From Phoronis australis (Eukaryota; Phoronida; Phoronidae): a DNA stretch of 64,000 nt. This document shows, in pieces, positions 40,734 through 53,225 of the stretch. Location: assembly GCA_002633005.1 (NCBI GenBank), contig NMRA01000122.1:62255-126254 (forward strand), given 5' to 3'. The number at the start of each line of letters is the position of its first letter. Position 1 is the first letter of the stretch. The translations under genes and the position numbers were made by a program. Under the pieces are notes generated by a model. The model had not been told where the DNA came from. It saw nothing but the letters and a program-made list of their open reading frames with translations, and ran no database searches.

Positions 40734-42360
40734 GCTGACAAAGTGAGTCTCATAGAGTGCAATGACACAGCATCTGCAAACAAAATGAAACTGAGATCAA
40801 CATCTTGTGCAAAACTTAGGTCGTCAAAGAGGTAAGTATGAGTTTTGCGGAAGGTCAGTCAACATACCAGTTCACTGTTCAATTACGTTCGTCTCTACGT
40901 TTACTTGTAGGTTACTAGAAAATAAGATATGTACAGTACATTGTATTTATTACATTTCACTACTGTGATTTAGAAATATCTGCCCTCGCTATAACTGTAA
41001 AGCTTTGTTCGGATCAAAACGCCGGTAAGCTCAACGATCTAACTTCAGGAAAGAGATCATCCAGAGTATTTTAAACCTCAAAAACTCATCATGGAGCAAA
41101 CACCAGTGATTGTTATGGCGGACTCAAAGTTTACCAGGTAAAAAAATCGGGTTTCGTCAAAAATTGCAATCGTACTAGAAAGTGGCTCTCAACAAAAACA
41201 TTTTCCAAAAACGTAGTATCCCTGAAGACATGCAACATGACATAATCGATTTGACAGCCTAAAATTTTTTTTTCATTATTATTGTTTGATTTTATAGGTT
41301 AATTAGCTTTGACCACATCAACAAAACGCCAAAATCCATTGTGTTTTGTGATTTTATTACAATTTGTCAATTCTCACAGTTGTCTACCGCTGAAAGCTAT
41401 CACCGGTGATTATCCAGTTGCAAATAATCGAATCTGGGTTAGCCAGCTTTGGACTGCGACTGTTTCAGTGGTGGGGTTAGTCTCAGAATACCACTTTTCT
41501 TGCCGGAAAAAGTTCCAAATTTGGATAATTTAGGAACATCATATCTCAGAAATCGTTGATTGGATTCATACGTAACGTTCAGATATCATGCTTTATGGCT
41601 AAATACACAAACTTGTCAATAAGGTCCTGCGTAATTTTAAGTATACGTCGCTATAGCTATATATTACTTGACCCTAGAGGTTTAACCAGGCTCAGAGCAT
41701 CGCTTCTGAAATATTCTGTCACTATCACCAATTTTCATCACAATGCCTAAATAAAAAAAGAAAATTTATCATTAGGAAATTGTCGGAACATAGACATTTG
41801 CAAATGTTTATTTCTCGAAAACGTACCTTACAATGTCAACACTTTACAAACTTCACATGCCCTCCTTAAATACTTAACAAGATACTAAATTTATTATTTA
41901 TTTATTAGTAGCAGTTTCATTTATAAAATTCAATTTCTTCACTTCTGAATATACCTTAGTTTTGGGAAAGTGAAATTCTACGTAGGATTCGTCTGTCGAC
42001 AAACACATACAAATCTCTTCGCGCTTATCCTCGCACCCTTTAGCCCACTCAACATAATAGCATCTAATGTACTGTACCTGTTCCTAATGACACCTTCCTC
42101 TGTCTTGATTTCAGTTTTGTCCAATTGTTTTATAGTGATAGCGCAATTGTAGAAAATTTAAATTGTAACATAAATCAAACTTTTAATGGGTGGACGATTG
42201 TTTTTACCGTTGGACCTCGATTGCTCCCCCTCTCAGGGCTACAACGTCTTGTGAAGTTGATCGATTATTGTGAACGCATCAACAGAATTACACAAACACA
42301 ATTGGTGTACAGTGATTATATCAGCCAACTCAGAAATCAAGCATTTCGGCACCGTCTACA
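40734..42360. other. Upstream flank of M4 paralogue 1; no gene seen
   Basis: This should hold the promoter of M4 paralogue 1 if its ATG is at 40733. I see no clear TATA box at a convincing distance and no coding block with recognisable features. The AT-rich frames at 41309-42364 look random. Confidence 0.35.
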
Positions 42361-43790
42361 TTAAGGGAGGAAGCAACCTTTTTCATGTCATTTTTAGTAA
42401 CAATACGGTCAGTTCCTTGATTATCCCAGACATATTTGTCAGCTAATGACGGCTTCCCGTAATTTAATTAATTAGTATTCTCCTATTCCGGAAGTGACGT
42501 TTAGGGTATAGAATTTCCCGCCATTTTGTTTTCACATTGTCTGACAATGTGAGCTGTCGAGTTAGTCATTGTTTTACCTCAGTTGTGATAAGTTCAGTCG
42601 TCGTTTGCATTTGTTTAAGAGTCAGTGAACATGTTGCGCGGTTGCTTCCTTCCGGGACGTACTCGTTATCGTCTCACGTGCCATTACATTGCGCTCCGAC
42701 GGATGACATGCTCCGCCTTCCTTGGCTCGTTCGTGTGAAGAACGCAGTGTTACCCGACCAAGGAACGTACAAAGTAGTGGAGAATCAGCGAGTGTGCGGC
42801 AAGCATTTTCTGCCATCGGATAACGAAAGATACCTGAAAGTGATGAACGTTCCTGAAAAACAACGCCTGGAGAAGGGTACCGTTCTGTCGATGTTAATGC
42901 CCGGCAGTGTCTCCTCGCCGCTCCCGAAAAGTGCATTTTTGAAGCGAGAAGCCTCGCGAGCTTGGGTTCCTACAGGGATTCGAGGCTCTTCAAGTATTGT
43001 CATCCTATCCAGCCAGCAATAGTTGTATGAAGTCCATCGTCAAAAAACAGCTGTTTGTAGCCAGCCAGCTATATTCAATATACAAATTTGCACCAACGCT
43101 ACTGTCACAAGTGCCTCCGAAGGTATCCCTAGAGCGTGCAATTCCGGGAACTAACATTGGTTTGCCCTGTGCTGACATTGTTTCCAGCCCAGCAGCCCTT
43201 CAGCGATGTTGAATAATGGGGGTGAATACATGTACAAGCCCAGTTCGTCATCAGCCAGTGAGGAGGACAGTTCGTGGTCCAGTGAACACTAGTGCCGGTG
43301 AACCAAACTTTGATAAGCTTATTGTGGACTTGACTAGAGCTATTTAGAATGTGCCAGGTGTACGGCGAGGGAGTCACACGGTGGGATGTAAGCTGTTTGG
43401 GTGTTCAGGTTTCCAGCCGGTCAATGTGAGTGTGTCGAAAGTGGGACACTCGGGCAAGTGAGACAGTTGTTCGTCCGTCTGTTGGATGCCCGTCGGAGGT
43501 CCACTTTACCATGCTTTTCACTGGAAACACCTTTCGGTGAAGACACTGACGGACTTCGGTTAAGTCAAGTTGTTTTCCAAGACGACAGTAGAACAGATCC
43601 TCACAGAAAACTCAAACACCGAAGCAAAATAGCTGGAAATTCTAAACCCCTAAACTTCAGTTCCGGAATAGAACAATATTAATTAATTTAATTACGGGAA
43701 GCGGTAATTAACTGCAAAAATATGTCTGGGATAATCAACGAACCGTATTTTTCACTAAAATGACTTAAAAAACGTTGCTTTCTTCTTTAA
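42361..43790 (+). mobile_element. THAP-domain DNA transposon, copy A
   Basis: Inverted terminal repeats of roughly 170 bp start TTAAGGGAGGAAGCAAC (left) and, inverted, TTAAAGAAGAAAGCAACG (right); both run through GATTATCCCAGACATATTT and the stretch before TTTAGAATTTCC. Inside, 42610-43013 encodes a damaged THAP zinc finger: 'RVCGKHFLPSDNER' then 'RLEKGTVLSML'. Near 43390-43600 are traces of the second conserved block ('CKLFGCS', 'LFSKT'). The N-terminal Cys pair is lost and frames are broken. The transposase core is absent, so it is a non-autonomous derivative. The family matches copies at 51285-51712 and 60663-63363. Confidence 0.8.
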
Positions 43791-44496
43791 CTACTCCTGG
43801 TTGTGCACCGATGCACTGAGTTGATCATATGCGGTATTGGTTGGCAGGGGTCGCATAGCGTTGTTCCCTCTCTGGTCTCTGTGTTCACCAAAGTAACATC
43901 AGTTGAGCGCCTGTCTCTGCTGTAACTGATTCTTCTGTGCCACTTTTCGTTTCCCTTCGTACAAGGTGACGGTGTCTGCTCTTTTCTTTTACTTTTCGGC
44001 CATAACCTTCACCTTTTCTATTTCTCCCAGGGATTGAGTTTAACCGTACGCTTAGTGGGGACAAATATTAAATATAGAAATCGCATAACAGGTCATGCAG
44101 ATAGGCAAACGAATAAGCCTGACTTACCTCGATTAACTCGTCTCATGAGATGGGACCAGAAACTTGACGGAATGCCTCCAGTCGCACCAAATGCACTTGA
44201 ATTTCTTCATGCTGACTGTCCAAGGCATCCCACGTGAATCGTGCCTGGCTTGAAACATTCTCTTGGTCATTCCTCACACTGCAGCTGGTATTGATTTTCA
44301 TTCCTAAATCTCATGTACCTCTGCTCGGCCCATGACATTACCATTTACGGCAAGAGTGAATAGACCCACGCCTTCAGTCAAAAGCAACAGTTTTCGTTTA
44401 AACCACTTTTAAGTGTCTCTCCTTGTTTCGCATACTGTTTTGAAATAGCATAGATTTTAAAGAAGACTTGTTTCAACAACAAAAGATGATTAATAG
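43791..44496. other. No assigned gene; possible orphan exon
   Basis: After an acceptor-like TTTCTCCCAG (ending about 44032), 44034-44237 is open and protein-like ('HADRQTNKPDLPRLTRLMRW'), ending in TGA. I do not recognise it. It could be a stray terminal exon or chance. Confidence 0.25.
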
Positions 44497-44788
44497 AGGC
44501 TAACAGCTTATTATTTAAAATGACTTATTCTTATTAAAGTGACATAGACAAAAAATTGAATTTCGGGGGTCAAAAGCGAGGCCATCTATATTAATATTGA
44601 TGTCCCCGCCGAAAGGCAGCCGGAGAGCGGGGCCCTCTAATTTAATACAGAACGCGTCGCTCCCCGGCTACCTTTCGGTGGGGCCAACCATATTAATATA
44701 GGTGGCCTCGCCTTTGACCCCACAAATTCAATTTGTTCCTATGTTATTTTAATAAGAATAAGTCATTTTAAATAATAAACTGTTGGCT
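44497..44788. mobile_element. 290-bp fold-back element
   Basis: The left arm (from AGGCTAACAGCTTATTATTT) and the right arm (inverted AGCCAACAGTTTATTATTT) are similar over about 125 bp each. Shared words include AAAATGACTTATTCTTATTA, GGTCAAA.GCGAGGCCA and ACCGAAAGG.AGCCGG. The unpaired centre is only about 35 bp. No coding sequence, so a MITE-like element. Target duplication not resolved. Confidence 0.8.
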
Positions 44789-46394
44789 TGTAATATGTTG
44801 TTCGGAGATTGGATGAGTAGTTCCCCAGTGCATCACACATACGGAATATTTCTGAAAACGGAATATCACTCTTCCCGGTACTAGGAACGCTTTGTTTTTA
44901 CTATGCCATGCACTACATGCACATACCGTTATAGGATAGTGAGCCATTATAGGTCGAGGCGCTTGAGCGCTAAAAACGGTAGTCGCCCTTTACCGTTCAT
45001 ACGAAGAACACACACATACGGGAGCGTTTGTACCGCATGGGCGGTTCCAATGCAGTACTGGGATACAAATCGTTCGCACAGATTTGAACAAACATAGTAA
45101 CTTCACCGTCAGATGTATCTCATAAAGCTACTCTTGGAAAGCGTACTTTCGTTCTGAATTTCCGTGTTAAGAAATTTCATGAGAGGGGGTTCTTATTTGT
45201 CTTCTTGAGTTTGTCCGACTTCTGTCCAAGTTGTGAAACGCGACGTCATTTTACCACATTGTGGTAATGTAAAAAAATTTACTTCTACTTTCAACATGTA
45301 AACAAATAACATCTCTAGAGTCCCAAATGTAATGACACTCTAGTTTGAATAAGCATTTTAACTGGGAGCAGAAATTTTCTTGAAAAAGTCGTTTGAAAAC
45401 GATATTTGAATTCTGTGTATGGTTTTGCCCATTTCTCCACACTAAGAACATGCAAGGAACTTTGCTTGATTTGTAACCGTATCCAGTGTATGTGGGTATT
45501 TAGGCACACGCGCCAATATCCGAACTAATGCATTTTTCAAAGAAATTTGTTTTCGCATGAGTTTCGCATATCGGCGCATGCTCCAAGTTTCGATTCTATG
45601 CGCAAGTGGGTGTCTTTTGTTGAGGCTCACACCTTGCTGTAGATACACGTAAATGCACACAGATTGTCCTTGACAAAAGCGAACTTCCGTGAACGTGCAA
45701 AACATTTTATGTGAGTTGATTTGATTGCTGCAATCCTAATTATAATTCAAATAATACCAAATTCTTTTTATGATATGTGAATTTCTTTGTAACTAAGTAG
45801 GAATGCCAGCTAACAGCTCAGACCAGTGACTTATTGTATGGCAAAAGTGGTTTTAAAGTTTTTATCTTAGTTCGTAAATTGTGAAACATTGCATACATTA
45901 ATTAAACTGGATCTGAGTATTGTAAACGTTTGAAAGGAATTAAAAAAGATGTTTGCGTGACTTGAACCATTTAATGAAACGTCACCAGTGAAAATGCCCC
46001 AAGAGTTTTCATCGGAAAACAACGCAAGTGTTTGATATGTGCAGACTGAATACGTGCACATGCAGGGCGTCTGGGTGTTTTATGCGGTTCTCATATAGGG
46101 GCATGCGCCCAATTCCGGAATAAGCGCATGACGGGGCCTAAATGTTCGCATATACTGCAATGGGGAGAAAAAACAGTGATGAGTGGCGACGCATATCAGC
46201 TTGTAAGCAGCCCTTCATCGATGTTGAGTAATGGGAGTGAATACAATTCCAGTTCGTCATCAGCCAGTGACATGCTAACTTGATTTATTTTTGGTAAATG
46301 ATACTCGGTTTTGTCTTGTGTGTAGAAAAATTACTGTGTTGTGCTGACGGCCGGCCTGAAACTAGGGATCATTCAATGTGTGCCTGACAACTAT
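44789..46394. other. No supported gene
   Basis: No recognisable domain in the short frames. A line 'CAGCCCTTCATCGATGTTGA' to 'CAGTTCGTCATCAGCCAGTGA' (46205-46270) matches part of THAP transposon copy A (43193-43262), so a fragment of that family is present here. Confidence 0.4.
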
Positions 46395-46870
46395 GTTACC
46401 AGCTATGGTGCGACACAATACACTGTTTTTGTCCATCAAATGCACTTACACGTTGAGAAGCTTTCATAAAATCTCCATCTCTGCGAAAGGTCGAAGCCCA
46501 CAGTGGTATCTTGACTGATCGCTTGCTCCACCGTGTATCGCAATACCCGGCGTACAAATCTGTGCCAGTTCTGAGCGATCTCGGGATCTTATGGAAACAC
46601 AAAAACTGAAATATTGTCAGCTCGATTGCTATTACTACATCCTCCGCACACTCATATTTTCATAATACTCGTCTCAGACAATTTTTAACTCTTTTCGAGA
46701 ACACTCCACCTTAAGACTGGTGTAAAACAACACAATAGCGGAGACCGGATTTCCACTGATGACAACAAACAATTTTTTATTTTTCAATTTTGGTATTTAT
46801 TTCATGATTGCAGATGCACAAATTGAAGAGAAAATACTTAAAATATCATACCAAAATTGTTGGTAGCCTA
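46395..46870 (-). pseudogene. THAP zinc-finger remnant, direct-repeat copy 1
   Basis: On the minus strand 'VCGGCSNSNRADNISVFVFP' is followed by 'EIAQNWHRFVRR', the start of a THAP domain (C-x(2-4)-C, then F-x-FP and the W-x(3)-R helix). In-frame stops precede it (TGA after 'MKI') and interrupt it (TAA after 'VFVFP'), so it is dead. The same region recurs in the same orientation at 47800-48275. Confidence 0.55.
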
Positions 46871-47103
46871 TTTCAAGCACTTATGGTCATAGTGCGAAGG
46901 GTTTAAAGCGTTCCCACGATAGATGTTTGCACTTTATGTGATTTTAGATCGTGTATAAAAACTTTATCACATAAATCTAACTAAAAACACGTGTTTTGGG
47001 AAATGATTGAGAAATTTTGAGTTTTCAAGAAAAAATTCATTGATTTTTTCCTGCCACGTGATGACATCAGTGGAAGATGTTGATCAGTTGACAGCATATA
47101 TGC

Positions 47104-47300
47104 AATGGTGGATAATGATTTTGTAATTTACACAGACTTAGAGAGCGAGCTTGACGAGTGTTAAGGAGAGGTAGGTATGGAGATGAAGGTGAAGACAACA
47201 CTCTGGCCATATTGGCAGACTTTTCGTGTTTGAGGCCGTACCAAATCGAACTTCCCGCACCGGCGTCTTCGGCGAGTGAAGTCTAGTCGGAGCCTACTCA
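47104..47300 (+). pseudogene. Acidic N-terminal remnant of a transposon-type protein
   Basis: From an ATG at 47104 the plus strand reads 'MVDNDFVIYTDLESELDE' and then a TAA. In a shifted frame it continues 'LRPYQIELPAPASSASE'. The 'PYQ.E...SS..E' pattern resembles the N-terminal exon of invertebrate 'P2X7-like C-terminal domain' transposon proteins, but the diagnostic domain itself is not found. It lies between the two THAP remnants on the other strand. Confidence 0.3.
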
Positions 47301-47799
47301 GTCTCCGGCCGTCATGATTGAAGAGCTGATATTTCTAAGTGGTAATTATAGCCTTAAACTAAACCACAATTTAATTTTCTAACCGATTTAGTGTCAAACT
47401 GTAAGTTTTTACATTGACTGTCTAAGCCCAATCTCGAAAAGCGGTCAAATTGATTTTATTGCTTCGAAGGCCGAGTGCGTTTGTTAGGAACCATCATATT
47501 TAATTGTGATGGTTACTGGATTTTATTTCTATCAAAAAATTATAAAACCTTAGCTAGATTATGATTCGTCAGTTATTTTGTTCCAGTGCCCGACTCTAGC
47601 TTCCGACTGTGCCGGCTGCAGTCGTGATCTCAAACTGTTTTCCTGGCATCTGTATGCATGCCATTTTCTACGATTGAGGTTTGACATCTATGCAGATAGC
47701 ATGCATTTCCACAAAATCTTGAGCAAGAATACATTGTCACAATTTCAAACTGAGGATGATGATGCTCAATGGACCTAGGTGCCTAACAACGACTTTCGC

Positions 47800-48275
47800 A
47801 GCAATGGTACAACAAAAAGGACTATTTTTGCATTTTTACGCTGGAGAAACCTTTATCAAATCTTCGTTTCTGTGACTGGTTGAAGCACGATTCTTTAAAA
47901 TGGGCCAAGTACAGCGTATCCATGAACTGACGAGTTGCTCCACCGTGTACTGCCATACCCGCGTCCGATGAAGCATGTCAGAACGTATATCATTTCTGGG
48001 CAATCCTAAGGTCTTCTTGAAACACAAATACTGAAATATTGTTTGTCCGATTGCTATTACTGCATCCTCCGCGCACGCACATTTTCATAATACTAGTCAC
48101 AGGCAATATGTTTTCGAAACTATTCTGACTTACTGTTGGTGTAGAACAACACAATGGCAGAGACCGGACGTCAGACAAAACTTGTAATATTTCTAACTTT
48201 TGCGTTTATTTCTTGATTACAAGTATACAAATTGAAGAAAAAATATTTAAAATATGATACCAAAGTTGTTGGTAA
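47800..48275 (-). pseudogene. THAP zinc-finger remnant, direct-repeat copy 2
   Basis: A minus-strand ATG at about 48091 opens 'MKMCVRGGCSNSNRTNNISV' then 'FVFQEDLRIAQK' and a stop. In another frame 'LAHFKESCF' matches the C..HF...CF end of a THAP domain. The copy is about 475 bp and aligns with 46395-46870, including the shared 3' phrase ATACCAAA.TTGTTGGTA.CC. Confidence 0.55.
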
Positions 48276-48701
48276 CCGAACCGTGTTGTCCGTACAAACT
48301 CTCTATGCCCGGACTTCTCATGATTTAGAGAACTGAAGCAATTTATGGTGGTGCTGACTAGTGCATCTTTGTGACACGATCCATTTTTTTTCTGCAGTCT
48401 TAGATTTACTGCAAACCTTTCAGAGTAGTTTTGCATTCCCTAGAAAGTCGCATTTGTAGATAGTATTTCACTTAAGAAATATCGTGCATATAACCAACAT
48501 GTCGTTCCAATTAATTTATTGATATATATTTGAGTACTTTTCTCTTTTTTATTTAAAACTTCACCGAGACAGGGGATGTCGATGACTAGTTTCAGTGTTC
48601 ATTTTCAATACTAAGAGTACCTGGTTTAATTTAGCCACTGATGTTCTTGCTTATCATGGGTCTCGGTAACTTTTTCCACGGGTTCTGAATATATTCACTC
48701 A

Positions 48702-51700
48702 TCAACTTGACGGAGTTGCAGTAGTGGCGTTTGTGTTCGGCGGACTTGTCGGTGGAGGTGGCGGAGGAGGACATACTGCGCCTACAACTTTGAAAGCTGC
48801 AGTCACGTCAGCCTTGCTAAAACCTTCGTCTTCGGCGGCAGACTCTACCCCGCAAACGCCGTCATTGAAGTTAGTGGTTGTATCCCAGTATCTTTGGTTG
48901 GCCCGTGCGAACACGATAAATCCCTTTTTTATATCCCATCCCGGTTTATGGACAAGAACGCAAAAAGCTTTATTGTATATACCACTGCTAAAATGGCCAT
49001 TCATTCCCGCCTGCCAGTTACTCACGTGATCTATGGATATTTTGTCTGCTGTTGGAAGACACAAATCTCGAAGTGCATATCCTTTTTGCCGGAATATCTC
49101 GTAGCCAATTTGGAAGTCGTTTCGGCCGTAAATATGATGTTCGATAACTTCACCTACGATGTCTGAATATGATTCGCTTATTCCGTGTGCTTGTCCCTTG
49201 TTTTCTAAATTCGAATGTAATTCAGTAAATCCATGCGCAGTCTCGTGCGCTAAGACGTCAGCAGAGACCAGAGGGTAAAATGTGTTGTTACCGTCTCCGA
49301 AGAACAAATAGCCGTTATAGTAAAATGCGTTCTCATATTCTTTACCAAAGTGACAGAACAAGTGAAGAGAATGTTTGAGAGGAGGTTCGTTGAGATACTT
49401 CATGAATGCCTCGTGAGTTTTGCCGCCCAAAAAGTGCGCATCACTGAGAGGAGACGCCGCGCCGTTTTTAGCATCCTCGAAGCCGTCGCTGCATTTGAAT
49501 TCTTTGGGATCATATGGTAATGTCCAATTTCCCTGCATGTCGTACGTCTTAACATTTGCATTTTGCAAGCTACACTCAGTTCCATTCAAATCTGTAACAG
49601 CCGATAGTGGCGGGAATATCTCGTGTTTTCCATACTTCCACATTCCAATCTGGAAAACAAATGTTTTTATTGCATGATTTGTACAGACTTTGTAGAGTGT
49701 TGCGAGATGGAGTATGTCAATGGAACAGAATTTTGGAAATCCCTAGTGTGCATTGCGCAATGCTATCATAAAAACAAATCGTTTAGTCGTGTACTTGAGT
49801 TTGAAGCAGTACTTATATAGTACTTACAGTTTGTCTTTGAAATTTGTCAATAATTGTTATAATGATTACGTTATATGGCGAATGATTTAGAACGAAGTCC
49901 TGTCCACATACAGACTTGCCCTAGAATAACTTGCACATGTGCAACTTGCCCCACTTTAAGCGGAGTGTCCACACACATGTACCCGATACCTTGCGCAATA
50001 AGGCGTAAGATATTACTTTGCGCATGACAATGAACAGCTCATTCGAAAAAAGACCCGAGTGTGTGTATTTGCGTTAGAAGTGCAAGTTACCCTAAAACAA
50101 GTTACAGTATCTCGATATGGTGGAGTAAGGTGTCTCGTGTGTTCAAATTGCACTAGATTTAACAGCGTCCAGAAAACCCCCACACCTATCGACAACTCAC
50201 GTTCCAGGAGTAACTTGTTTTAGGTTAAATTTATGATTTGAGGGTACTCTTTAGACCACACAATGACATAAGGAGCGAAGTAGAAACTCATTCCCAGTGG
50301 TCGTCATGTTCCTAAACCTCCACACGTCTTTACACCAGCTTCCTGTTCCAAAACAAACTCTTCGAATAAACCCTAGGCAATCGATGACACATTTTGTCTC
50401 CCATATTTAAAAAGGTCAACCCATTTTGGTTGATTCCAAATTCATTTAGTGCCTATGATAAATGACGAGAAAGCTGGTGATAAATAGTGAACCAGCTGAT
50501 GATAAATTGTGAGCCAGCTGATGATAAATGATAAGCCAGCTGGTGATAAATGATGATCAGGCTGATGATAAATGGTGACCCAGCTGATGATAAATGGTGA
50601 GCCAGGTGATGATAAATAGTGAGCCAGCTGATGATAAATGGTGAGCCAGCTGATGATAAATGGTGAGCCAGCTGATGATAAATGGTGAGCCAGCTGATGA
50701 TAAATGATAAGCCAGCTGGTGATAAATGATGAGCAGGCTGATGATAAATGGTGAGCCAGCTGATGATAAATGGTGAGCCAGGTGATGATAAATGGTGAGC
50801 CAGCTGATGATAAATGGTGAGCCAGCTGGTGTTAAATAATCATCATCCATAGCTGCACCATTCTTAGATCATTGTTCAAAGATAGGACCTTCATAAACCA
50901 TCACGAAAATTATATCAAACGTTAATATGAATTCTTATGGCCCATTTGTAATATATCATACAGCTCATAGAAATTCAAAGAATTGGGTGATACCAATTCA
51001 TATAAAATCTTTTATAATAAATTATGATCAACTACAATTGTCTGTCTGCATAAAAACGTCCATAGATGGCTTACACAGCATACTTATGATCGTGTTTATT
51101 GCTGTACAGTATTTTACATATTCATATGCATGTATTATACATGTAGATATACATGGAGTATACATGCGCATATACAGTGAGTATACATGAATTTTCCATA
51201 TACATGTATACATGTAGTACATGTACATAATGATATAGCTTGCATGTGCATGTATCTTTGAATATATTCATCAAATCATTTATTTGTCTTACTGAACGTT
51301 TTTAGTTTTGTCTATTAAATCGAATATTCTTTGTGGATTTGCCACCCACTCGCCTTTCAAATTGAGAACACCAGATAACAGGTACACCCAGAGTGCGCGT
51401 GAGGGCGATAATGAGTACATCCCGGTCCGCAGCAACTGTGTGGCATTTTGACTGACTCGTAAACAAAGCAAACTACGACCGAACTTATCACAACCGAGGA
51501 AGAACAATGACTGAATCGATATGCTCACACAGTTAGGCTATATGAAAACAAATCTGGCCTGAACTTCTTGACTCCCTCAACGTCACTTCCGGAGTAGGGC
51601 ACGAGTAATTAATTAAATTACAAAAAGCTGTAATTAACTGAAAAATATGTCTGGGATAATCAACGAACCTCATTTTTACTAAAAATGACATAAAAAGATT

Positions 51701-53182
51701 GCCTCCACCTTTAACGTTTGATGCACAGTGAGCAGCGGTGGAGAATTTTGTGCACACTGACCATAAAATCATATTACCTTCTCATTTCCTCCAACACTGT
51801 TTACGTGGCGCTGATATATGAACCTTCCGATGTTTGATAGACCTTCCCAGGAGTCGATAATTTTGCCATTTTTGGCGTCGACAATGCAAACAGGTCGTGT
51901 CACAGTTTTGGGCGACGAAATGAAATAGTTTACCTTGTAAACTAGACGATTTTTATAATGTCCATGCGTTTTGTAACCTGAAAATCGAGATTTTAGAAAT
52001 TGTATTGCATTAGAGGTTAACAAGCAGGGCTAACAAGATAATGGCCCCAATAGACACCATGCTTGTGAACTCACCTCAACAAATATTGGCTATTCTCTGG
52101 ACGTCAAGACGTCCGTCCACCCTTGTCGTCTGCAACTTTGTCCCATGTTAGCTGTAGTCGTCAATGAGCACCATCCCTCCTCTAGTTGATCTGGGAGTTC
52201 CAATTCTTTCCATCGTCAAATGGTTTCGTCCAGTTTATGGTAGTAAACAAATGTTAGCCCCAATATCTCACTAAATATCGGTTACTGGTCCCCTTTTCTG
52301 ATCGTCAAACGTCGATTCCCCTTTTGGATCGTCAAGAAATTTTATCACCACTCTGAACGCCAGTAAACCCTGTTGCTCTGGTCGTCAACAAGTGTTGTCC
52401 TTGATCTGGCAATCTACAAGCCTCTTCCCTCGTTTGATCGTCTTCATCTCCGCTCTCCTCTGTTTGTCAACAATTATCGTCCCTGCTCTATTCGTTGAAA
52501 GCCCCGTTCTTCATCTGGTCACCAACAGAATCTTATCCATAACTGGTCAGTTTTACTAGAGCTCACAAACCATGTCACAAAATTCGGTGCTCTCAAAAGT
52601 TTTGACAGCTTAAGATAGTTGTCGTGGTTCACCTTGTCACTATGATATAACATGAGCTAGTGGCATTAGTTGATCGCTTAACTCTAAGTGAATATTGTGC
52701 TGAACTGAATTTGTGCAACACAAAATTGTGAAACCATCGATGCAGAAATAAAAACCTCTTATCAGCTCCATATTGTGAGTTTCATTCCTTAAAACGGATA
52801 GGAAATCGCTGTCCGTCCATTTCAAAATTGGGTCTCAAATTGATGCTTTGGGTTATCAGAACTGAGAGTTCGTTATTACCTATAAAGCCAGGCTTTCCAG
52901 GTTGACTTGTCACGGTGTGTCTTTTTTATTCGCCAAGCATGGTCTAGAGCATCAACCTACTGGCAGTTCTTTACAGTACGGAACAAGGTTAGTTTCTTCA
53001 ACGGAGCGCTGAAGCTATTGCTGCTTTGAATGCACAAAGTCTGCCAAAGTCAGTGTAAACCGCTGATTTTTGTCCTTGTGCGTGCGTGTGTGAGTGTGCA
53101 TGTGTGTGTGTGCGTGTGTGTGAGTGTGCGTGTGTGAGTGTGTGTGTGTACGTGCGCGTGTGTCTGTGTGTGCGTGTGTGTN

Positions 53183-53225
<43 letters not shown>

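Noticed and set aside
50557-50850. 97-codon repetitive frame on the minus strand
   Set aside because: An artefact of the 22-bp minisatellite, whose unit happens to lack stops; it lies in an intron.
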